A DNA stretch of 64,000 nucleotides. Origin: Callaeas wilsoni (taxonomy: Eukaryota > Chordata > Aves > Passeriformes > Callaeidae). The stretch spans positions 62,001-126,000 of the forward strand of contig VWPU01009393.1 of NCBI GenBank assembly GCA_013398955.1, read 5' to 3'. Every line of letters begins with the position of its first letter. Position 1 is the stretch's first letter. A program made the translations under genes and the position numbers. The notes under the pieces are model-generated. The model searched no databases. It was not told where the DNA came from and saw nothing but the letters and a program-made list of their open reading frames with translations. Positions 56,901-61,330 of this stretch are shown one piece after another.

Positions 56901-59900
56901 CCCTTCTATTTAACCTTGACAATTCACTTCTCTGATAAACCTCTGTCCTTAGAAGCAATTTTGTCTATTTTAATTCCGTAGATTTATCATTCTTTTGGTT
57001 TTCAAAATAAATTTATAGTTTGTAACATTTACCCTCTAACTGTAAAACATTTTTTCTGCCTCTGTCTTTCTTTTGCTCCTGTCTGATTTTTTTCTGTCTT
57101 TTCTTGCTCGGCCTGTGGCTGCTGTTGTAAGGACTCTTAAACTAACAGTAAAGAAAGTTGATGGTAATAGTTCATGCAGGTAAGATGGTAGAGGCAGTTG
57201 CTGCTTTGCTGTAGCTACTGGCTGACAGCATGTCCTTCGCAGCAGTAGATTTGTCTGACTTAACTTCGGGGAGGAAGTACTCTGTTTAACCATCCTGAAA
57301 TGCCTGTGTGAACCCAGCAGAGAACATTTAGTTACCCGTTTCTTCATGTTGACCTTTTTTTTTTTCCCCCGCCTTAAAACAAAAACCTGCTGTAAATAGA
57401 GAATAAGGGATTTTTATCTGTAGGCAGGGCACCAAGAAGCACTGTATGGATCCTGAAGAGCTTACTGAAAGTGATTAAGAGACAGTACGTTTTCTAGGCA
57501 CTCCTTAAGTAGAATTCATGTAAATTATTCTCAAGGCTAAGAAGTGGCCTTCAGCAGTCTGTCTTTTTCTGACATTTTGCATTATTGCCATGTTTTGTTG
57601 TGGGACTTTTCACAGCCTTTGATTTGATTCTTCTGCAGATTGAATAGCTGTTTAGTGAGGTTTTTATTTGTCTTTGCAATATTTTTTCCTTGCTTTTGTT
57701 TTTTTAATCGATCTTTGCCTCTGTTAAGAGTATCAAATGGAAAGCTATAGCATATTTACTTTCGAATGAAAAGATTAGTCATTGGCACTTGGGTTTACTG
57801 ACATCAGTCATGCCATCACTGCTTAACAACTGCCTGCCTGGATCTTTCCAAAAGGAAGAGAATGAAAAGGAGAGCTAGTTGTTTTTGTTGGTGGAAAGGG
57901 CATGTTAATATTTTGAAGCAAGCCTAAGGCAGATCCAGACTCAGGTCTACCATAAGCATGAGAAGAAACAGTATCTCCAACCACCTTGTGCTGAAATGGG
58001 TTAATCTTGGGCTTTTTCTCCTCTTGTGCTTCTGTTTGCTCTGACTTCTCATACGTTTTGCAATTGCTAGAAACAAAGAAGCTGACCTTGTAACTTCTGT
58101 GACTTTGAATGCTAGTCACCTATCTCTGGAAAATAAAAGCACATTTTTCTCTTGGCTATGTCAGTTATGAAGAATTTAACTAGAAGTGTGCTCTTAGCTC
58201 TGCCATATGGAGTTTGCATTTTTCAAAGAGAAGTGGCTCTGTAGGAGTTTGCAATTTTAAGTCACCTTTAAGTGTTGGCATGAGAAGGACTAGAAACTAA
58301 CTTGAAGAGCATATTTTCCTGCCCAAGGATATCAGTTCTTCCTTTGAAGTTTGCCTTAACCTGGGATTAGGAGGGCTACTGCCAATGAGCCTGGTGATGA
58401 CCTGAATCACATGGTTCTATTAAATATTTCCCAAGTATTCCAAGAATAAAGACCAAGATGGTAACTGTCTGACCATTTTAAGAATGAGAGATGTGTAACT
58501 ATAACCAGTTTAAAAAAAAAAAATCTGTTGCTGTAGACAGTCTTTGTCAGCTTTTGCCCACACAACTTGGAATGAGCAGCAGGCACAAGGCCAGCTGGTT
58601 ACAAAACAGTTAAAGTCTGAAGGAACTTGGCTTTCTGTTTGGGCTTTAAACAGACCTATGATTTAGTCAGATGTATTGTAGTTTTTTGTGACTGAAGGTA
58701 CCAGAAGCAAGAAACTGTATTAGCTGTTCTAAGCATTTTAGCTCTGCTATTGAAAAATCTTAAACCATTTTGCTGTTCTCTCTGTGTGCTCTTTGTGCTG
58801 TATAGTGCCTTCCTACTTGATAAAAACTACTCTGTAGTAAGTAGTTTTTACCCACTCCATTATACAGTTCTGTATTTGGCACAGTAGTTAATGTAATGTG
58901 TAGAGTAGCTGTTATCAACTCTCTACTGCATATGCACACACATTTTTATGCAACAAAAGTGATGCTGAGCAGTATGAAGTCACTAAAGTCACATTGAAGC
59001 TTTTGGATTGATTTAGTGGTTAGGAGAATGGTGGATGCATCACAGTTTCTCAGTAAACTAATTTCACAGTAAACGCATTCAAGTTTGAAATTAATTCAAA
59101 CTGACAACTCACTAAATGAACACCCCTAATCTGCTAGAAAAGGGGTGGGCGTGCTCTACCTTCCAGCCATGAGATCACTTTGTATGTTACTGAAATTGCA
59201 TTTCCAACTGCAGTATCTATGTGCAATTGCAAATGAGGCTGTGGAACATCCCGATTTTGTTTCTAGAGCTTGAGAGTGGCTAAAGCATGTAAGAGTACAG
59301 TCTCTGTGCTCCAGAGGCTTTACACCTGCCTTTTTAAACATAGTCTAAACCCTTTGAGCTTTCTCACAGCTTTAAAAAAAAGTGATAATAAAGCTTGTAG
59401 AGTCAACAGGTCGAGCTTAGCAGAGCAATACTAACCGTGTTCTGCCTTTTTTCTGCTGTACAAGGAAACCATTTATCTGGATTTGTAAATACACAAAGGG
59501 CACAAACTGCAGCTCAGTTAACTAATCATAAGTCAAGTTACATGTCTTGCCCCTCATCTAGATCTGGAAAAAGGACAGACTTAACTAATAGATGCACTAA
59601 ACCTATCCAAATGTGACTCTCTTCCTTGCCAAGAAAAGACCTCAATAATTAGAAAACACTCTGTGTCTCCTCCTAAAGCTTTGCAAGTGCAATGACATAG
59701 ATCTGTATGTATATACATATATGTATAAAACTATATACAAAAGCATGTATCTTCAAAATCTGTTGTATTGTAACAATTGGTGCACTGTTTACTAGGTTCA
59801 TGATCAAGAGAGCACAAGGAAGAAAACGATTTGGTATGAAAAACTTCAAGAAGAGATGGTTTCGCCTGACAAACCATGAGTTTACCTATCAGAAAAGCAA

Positions 59901-61330
59901 AGGTAACAAAGGTTTGCCAGTCTTGTTTTGATACATGTAGGCAAAGGTTAGACATAAGGATTGTGTAGGAGTAGAAGACTGGATCTAGATCTGTAACTGT
60001 GGAAGACACAGTGCAGGCATGTCTGTCAGCCTGTATGTCCTCGCTGTTTTTTTAGTGTCTGCATTGACAGTTAGAGAAGCTTCTTGGATAGCAAAATACC
60101 CTGTAAGTTAGTAAAGTATTTGATAATATTTGTCTAATATCAGTTATTAACATCATCTGTAGGTTTCACAGTTTGGACACAAATTTGGGAGGAAACAACC
60201 CAAAAAGGGCATCTCTCTCTCCTGCCTGCCAGGCAAGCAGATCCCGGCAGCCTCTCTCCCCAGTGGAAATAATTTCTCAAATGAAAGTGGAAAAAAACTG
60301 TTTATTTAACAAACAGAGTCCCTCACAGGCACAGGGCAGAAAAGGNCAGAGTCCCTCACAGGCACAGGGCAGAAAAGGATATTGAAACCCCCTCCTGTCC
60401 AGGTAAAGGAGGCTGGTGGATTTTATATAGTCCCCGCAGTCCTGAGCTGGGCAGGGGTACGAATCAGGCTTGCTATACTGATATGCTTGGTGATAATGAT
60501 TTATAGAAGGTTAACAGAGCTACTGAGAGCTGTTGAAAATGTGTATGGTATGTTGTTTTTCCATCCGAAACCAGCACACACAGTTACCTAGATTGTCCTA
60601 GGAAACAAAATTTACAAACCTTAAACTGGGATTTGGGTTTGTATTGAACATTCTCAGCTGCATCTCAGCACGTGCTCATAAATTCTGTAGCATTGGCACA
60701 ACTGGATGCAGTAGACAGGGATTCGCCTGAAATCTTTGAACTTTCAAAATGTGTTCACTTCATGTTGCCTAATAGCAAGGATTTTGCTTTCTGCAAATTG
60801 TTCCTGTCTATTCAGTAGTACACAACAAATACCACTTCCTTCCATCACGTAAGTACATAGGGAGTAAGAAAGATAAAGGAAGTATGTTCAGATCATGCCA
60901 GTCATTATTTCCCACTCAACTTTGAGATCTTGCGTCAGGACTAGTTCAGTGCAGCTGACAGGAATGATTTATTTCATTGTCACCTTTGTAGTAAATATAC
61001 TGTGTCCTGCAGCACTAATCAGTTTCTAAGAGTTTTGCTAGCGTAAGGTAGTGCAGCTGAAAACAGAAATGTACTTAAGATAATACTTAAGGACCATGCT
61101 AGCAAATCCCTGCCGAGTGAAAGATTTTCCCTCCTTTCTTACGCAGTCAAAATGATATTCAAAGAAACTGAATCAGCCCTTAGAAAAAGGGCAAAAGGTG
61201 AAGATGAGTTCTAAGTGGCTCATTATCTGTGTCTGTGTGTTCTGCAGGTGATCACCCTCTGTGTAGCATTCCAATTGAAAACATTCTGGCAGTGGAAAGA
61301 CTAGAAGAGGAATCCTTTAAAATGAAAAAT
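11909..61330 (+). CDS. RASA3: RASA3, Ras GTPase-activating protein 3 (partial, 16 exons)
   Basis: RASA3 speeds GTP hydrolysis on Ras and Rap1. It sits at the plasma membrane through its PH/Btk module, which binds phosphoinositides and inositol tetrakisphosphate. Sixteen exons splice in frame: 11909-11985, 35652-35732, 38439-38511, 42778-42857, 46841-46945, 47456-47612, 48419-48567, 50474-50588, 51464-51538, 52407-52530, 53683-53789, 54434-54511, 55428-55505, 56057-56130, 59796-59902 and 61248-61330. The total of 1,563 nt gives 521 codons with no internal stop. The joined protein runs from the end of the C2A-C2B linker through C2B and RasGAP (arginine finger in [13 protein letters not shown] motif) into PH. 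I recognise RASA3 rather than RASA2 or RASA4 from near-identity to remembered mammalian RASA3 across every exon, for example [16 protein letters not shown] and [20 protein letters not shown]. Start, C2A, PH end, Btk finger and C-terminus are outside the window. Residue numbers used here are approximate, counted from human RASA3 recalled from memory. Confidence 0.97.
20999..21046. repeat. 24-bp tandem duplication
   Basis: Two adjacent 24-bp units, 20999-21022 and 21023-21046, both begin GTTGAGAGGAAGTTATTGC and differ at one base. It is a minor intronic duplication. Confidence 0.9.
22229..22853 (+). mobile_element. CR1 LINE, 3' portion, internally deleted
   Basis: The + strand reads as the C-terminal part of the CR1 ORF2 reverse-transcriptase polyprotein. 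Diagnostic pieces are [46 protein letters not shown] and [13 protein letters not shown]. These are followed by the usual 3' segment (ACTTGATGATCTTGGAGCTC) and a GATTCTGTG tail in place of the canonical octamer repeat. The frame stays open from 22245 to 22676 and then shifts, so the copy is dead. Between about 22340 and 22346 the sequence jumps from the GACCTGGACAGGCTGGA-type region straight to the CTTGAGTACTGTGTCCAG region. This implies an internal deletion relative to the CR1 order I remember. CR1 copies in bird genomes are typically 5'-truncated like this one. Confidence 0.95.
23190..23239 (+). mobile_element. CR1 3' tail remnant
   Basis: The segment GCCAGACTACGTGATCTCAA followed by GATCCC and CCCAAACTATGAGG is a diverged version of the CR1 3' end (the usual form reads near AGATGATCTCNNAGGTCCCTTCCAACC). 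It is only about 50 bp long, so the call is tentative. Confidence 0.55.
23504..23532. repeat. 12-bp perfect inverted repeat, 5-nt loop
   Basis: TATCATAGGTTT at 23504-23515 is an exact reverse complement of AAACCTATGATA at 23521-23532, with a TAGCT loop. It is a short strong hairpin in intron A-B. The stem is too short for a microRNA precursor, and no flanking mobile element was recognised. Confidence 0.9.
24240..24343 (+). mobile_element. CR1 LINE 3' end fragment
   Basis: This ~100-bp fragment reads GGGCTTTGAGCAACTTGGTC, then TAGTGAAAGGTGTCC, GGAGTTGGAAC and GGTCCCTTCCAACCC, and ends ATTCTATGA. It is the classic 3' terminus of an avian CR1 subfamily, including one copy of the terminal octamer. 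It is severely 5' truncated and non-coding. Confidence 0.9.
35652..35732 (+). CDS. RASA3: RASA3 exon B: C2B domain core
   Basis: The 81-nt exon follows the acceptor ttttctag, and its first base completes the split Arg codon. It encodes [20 protein letters not shown] and then TLAGPS, about residues 150-177, which is strand 2 and the first loop of the C2B domain. It stops after two bases (ag) of the next Arg codon. The donor is GC, not GT: the sequence is CCTCCAG|GCAAGT. Using the nearest downstream GT (35737) would change the reading frame into exon C, whereas the GC site gives AGA-TCA-GAA and restores R-S-E-A-K-K exactly. Confidence 0.95.
35733..38438 (+). other. RASA3 intron B-C (GC-AG type)
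   Basis: This 2.7 kb intron begins GCAAGT and ends taattcag. No repeat, exon or RNA gene was recognised inside it. Confidence 0.85.
38439..38511 (+). CDS. RASA3: RASA3 exon C: C2B domain
   Basis: The 73-nt exon follows the acceptor taattcag and finishes the split Arg codon. It encodes [20 protein letters not shown] then FYFE, about residues 177-201. The lysine run and NNPHFDE are the typical C2-domain strand 4 region. It ends in phase 0 before a gttggt donor. Confidence 0.96.
38512..42777 (+). other. RASA3 intron C-D
   Basis: This 4.3 kb intron shows no recognised repeat or gene. A good-looking acceptor at 42455 (tttctttccctag) has no in-frame partner donor. Confidence 0.8.
42778..42857 (+). 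CDS. RASA3: RASA3 exon D: C2B domain
   Basis: The 80-nt exon follows the acceptor tttattag and ends in a split Arg codon (ag|g) before gtaata. It encodes [20 protein letters not shown] then VDKMEI, about residues 202-228. The acidic stretch IEDVDEVDK appears one residue longer than in human RASA3 as I remember it. Confidence 0.95.
42858..46840 (+). other. RASA3 intron D-E
   Basis: This 4.0 kb intron is AT-rich. No exon, RNA gene or repeat was recognised. Confidence 0.8.
46841..46945 (+). CDS. RASA3: RASA3 exon E: end of C2B domain
   Basis: The 105-nt exon follows ttattacag and completes Arg. It encodes [20 protein letters not shown] then [14 protein letters not shown], about residues 228-263. 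VDLWNAS and FLGE form the last conserved C2 strands. It ends inside the Trp codon (tg|g) before gtattt. Confidence 0.97.
46946..47455 (+). other. RASA3 intron E-F
   Basis: At 510 bp this is the shortest complete intron here. No internal feature was seen. Confidence 0.85.
47456..47612 (+). CDS. RASA3: RASA3 exon F: C2B to GAP linker
   Basis: The 157-nt exon follows gcatatcag. It encodes [20 protein letters not shown], then [20 protein letters not shown] and [12 protein letters not shown], about residues 263-315. It closes C2B and starts the helical lead-in to the GAP domain. It ends in phase 0 before gtaatt. Confidence 0.97.
47613..48418 (+). other. RASA3 intron F-G
   Basis: This 806-bp intron has no recognised internal feature. 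Confidence 0.85.
48419..48567 (+). CDS. RASA3: RASA3 exon G: start of RasGAP domain
   Basis: The 149-nt exon follows ctgttcag. It encodes [20 protein letters not shown], then [20 protein letters not shown] and IANAEVKRT, about residues 316-365. These are the first helices of the GAP module. It ends in a split Gln codon (ca|a) before a gtaagt donor. Confidence 0.97.
48568..50473 (+). other. RASA3 intron G-H
   Basis: This 1.9 kb intron has no recognised repeat, RNA gene or additional exon. Confidence 0.8.
50474..50588 (+). CDS. RASA3: RASA3 exon H: RasGAP arginine-finger exon
   Basis: The 115-nt exon follows cacttctag. It encodes [20 protein letters not shown] then [18 protein letters not shown], about residues 365-403. 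The Arg of IFRGN (codon 50493-50495) aligns with the catalytic arginine finger of RasGAP proteins, which enters the Ras active site to stabilise the transition state. It corresponds to human Arg371, one or so earlier than in this copy. The residue is intact, so the copy looks catalytically competent. The exon ends in phase 0 before gtaaga. Confidence 0.97.
50589..51463 (+). other. RASA3 intron H-I
   Basis: This 875-bp intron is AT-rich. No internal feature was recognised. Confidence 0.85.
51464..51538 (+). CDS. RASA3: RASA3 exon I: RasGAP domain
   Basis: The 75-nt exon follows tttcctag. It encodes [20 protein letters not shown] then LENNR, about residues 404-428. Both ends are in phase 0 (donor gtatgc). 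The final residue before ENLRQY is Arg, where I remember Met in mammals. Confidence 0.96.
51539..52406 (+). other. RASA3 intron I-J
   Basis: This 868-bp intron is nearly half filled by a CR1 tail (51762-52131). The rest is featureless. Confidence 0.85.
51762..52131 (+). mobile_element. CR1 LINE 3' end (5'-truncated)
   Basis: The + strand reads GGAGAAAAGGAGGCTCAAGG, then encodes [41 protein letters not shown] and [15 protein letters not shown]. This is the C-terminus of CR1 ORF2. It ends with ATGATTCTGTGATTCTG, two imperfect copies of the CR1 terminal octamer. It lacks everything upstream in ORF2, so it is a dead 5'-truncated copy inserted in the same orientation as RASA3. The left edge is approximate and could reach 51750. 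Confidence 0.95.
52407..52530 (+). CDS. RASA3: RASA3 exon J: RasGAP domain
   Basis: The 124-nt exon follows tttttcag. It encodes [20 protein letters not shown], then [20 protein letters not shown] and Q, about residues 429-470. [14 protein letters not shown] is a conserved GAP helix facing Ras. It ends with one base of a Gly codon (g|gt) before gtgagt. Confidence 0.97.
52531..53682 (+). other. RASA3 intron J-K
   Basis: This 1.15 kb intron has no recognised feature. Confidence 0.85.
53683..53789 (+). CDS. RASA3: RASA3 exon K: RasGAP FLR motif
   Basis: The 107-nt exon follows tttaatag. It encodes [20 protein letters not shown] then [16 protein letters not shown], about residues 470-505. FLRFFAPA (53724-53747) is the RasGAP signature that positions the arginine finger and contacts switch regions of Ras. 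The codon order continues HHP|DPQT into exon L. It ends in phase 0 before gtaagt. Confidence 0.98.
53790..54433 (+). other. RASA3 intron K-L
   Basis: This 644-bp intron has no feature beyond a 17-bp string (54007-54023) that recurs inside the candidate cassette exon near 57.15 kb. Confidence 0.8.
54434..54511 (+). CDS. RASA3: RASA3 exon L: RasGAP domain
   Basis: The 78-nt exon follows tttcctag. It encodes [20 protein letters not shown] then LSKSKS, about residues 506-531. This is the [11 protein letters not shown] helix typical of GAP1 proteins. Both ends are in phase 0 and the donor is gtaagt. Confidence 0.97.
54512..55427 (+). other. RASA3 intron L-M
   Basis: This 916-bp intron has no recognised feature. 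Confidence 0.85.
55428..55505 (+). CDS. RASA3: RASA3 exon M: end of RasGAP domain
   Basis: The 78-nt exon follows tatttcag. It encodes [20 protein letters not shown] then ADAVKN, about residues 532-557, the last GAP helices. Both ends are in phase 0 and the donor is gtaagt. Confidence 0.97.
55506..56056 (+). other. RASA3 intron M-N
   Basis: This 551-bp intron has no recognised feature. Confidence 0.85.
56057..56130 (+). CDS. RASA3: RASA3 exon N: GAP-PH junction
   Basis: The 74-nt exon follows ccttttag. It encodes [20 protein letters not shown] then LLKE, about residues 558-582. It links the GAP domain to the PH domain; the LLKEG at its end begins PH strand 1. It stops in a split Gly codon (gg|g) before a gtaagt donor. 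Both the constitutive exon O and the candidate cassette exon at 57132 supply the g that closes this codon. Confidence 0.97.
57132..57179 (+). CDS. RASA3: Candidate cassette exon of RASA3 (48 nt, in frame)
   Basis: Visible signals are an acceptor ...gttgtaag|GACTC, a donor CAG|GTAAGA, and a stretch from 57018 to 57129 without a single AG dinucleotide. That stretch holds a branch-point-like ctaac (57036-57040), a long pyrimidine-rich run and ctgctg near the 3' splice site. The 48 nt begin and end in the same phase as the exon N-O junction. Inclusion would read [17 protein letters not shown] and then FMIKRAQ, adding 16 residues without a stop at PH strand 1. A long AG exclusion zone with a distant branch point is a known hallmark of regulated exons. 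No sequence family supports the peptide, and 16 open codons can occur by chance, so this stays a candidate. Confidence 0.45.
58821..58850. repeat. 11-bp perfect inverted repeat, 8-nt loop
   Basis: TAAAAACTACT (58821-58831) and AGTAGTTTTTA (58840-58850) are exact reverse complements around an 8-nt loop. It is a small intronic hairpin with no assigned role. Confidence 0.9.
59796..59902 (+). CDS. RASA3: RASA3 exon O: PH domain strands 1-3
   Basis: The 107-nt exon follows tttactag. It encodes [20 protein letters not shown] then [15 protein letters not shown], about residues 582-618. The basic loop between PH strands 1 and 2 and the KKRWFRL pattern supply the lysines and arginines that bind phosphoinositide headgroups and inositol tetrakisphosphate in the GAP1 family. 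The exon ends with one base of Gly (g|gt) before gtaaca, a weaker donor than its neighbours. Confidence 0.98.
60314..60378. repeat. 32-bp direct repeat around a single N (assembly scar)
   Basis: An identical 32-bp string beginning CAGAGTCCCTCACAGGCAC occupies 60314-60345 and 60347-60378, separated only by the ambiguous base at 60346. This is how assemblers join two contigs whose ends overlap but were not merged, so the second copy is probably artificial. Confidence 0.9.
60421..60430 (-). promoter_or_regulatory. TATA box of the solo LTR
   Basis: ctatataaaa on the minus strand lies upstream of the LTR poly(A) signal, as expected for a retroviral U3 promoter. Any transcription from it would run antisense to RASA3. 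Activity is unknown. Confidence 0.65.
61248..61330 (+). CDS. RASA3: RASA3 exon P: PH domain continuation
   Basis: The 83-nt exon follows ttctgcag. It encodes [20 protein letters not shown] then EESFKMKN, about residues 618-645: PH strands 4 to 6. It ends in phase 0 before gtaagt. The next exon should begin MFQVIQ, and I did not find it before the window ends. Confidence 0.97.

Larger units (their letters stand above)
56131..59795 (+). other. RASA3 intron N-O
   Basis: This 3.7 kb intron enters the PH domain. It contains the candidate cassette exon 57132-57179 and an 11-bp hairpin (58821-58850). An alternating AT stretch lies just upstream of exon O near 59707-59740. No mobile element was recognised. 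Confidence 0.8.
60174..60578 (-). mobile_element. Solo LTR of an avian endogenous retrovirus, antisense to RASA3
   Basis: On the minus strand the element starts TGTGCTGGTTTCGGATGG (right edge 60578) and ends GTGTCCA (left edge 60174), with TG...CA termini. In order it has a TATA box ctatataaaa (60421-60430), then the polyadenylation signal AATAAA (60301-60306), then a U5-like tail, matching U3-R-U5 order. The same 7 bp, cacagtt, flank it at 60167-60173 and 60579-60585. If the right edge is two bases further, the duplication is the 5-bp cagtt. No internal viral genes are present, so it arose by LTR-LTR recombination. About 33 bp of its apparent length is an assembly duplication. The clade is not assignable with certainty. 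Confidence 0.88.
59903..61247 (+). other. RASA3 intron O-P
   Basis: This 1.35 kb intron contains an antisense solo LTR (60174-60578) that includes an assembly scar with one ambiguous base. Nothing else was recognised. Confidence 0.9.

Noticed and set aside
59702..59740. Alternating TA/CA stretch upstream of exon O
   Set aside because: Short and impure; not a real microsatellite and not obviously regulatory beyond being near a 3' splice site.
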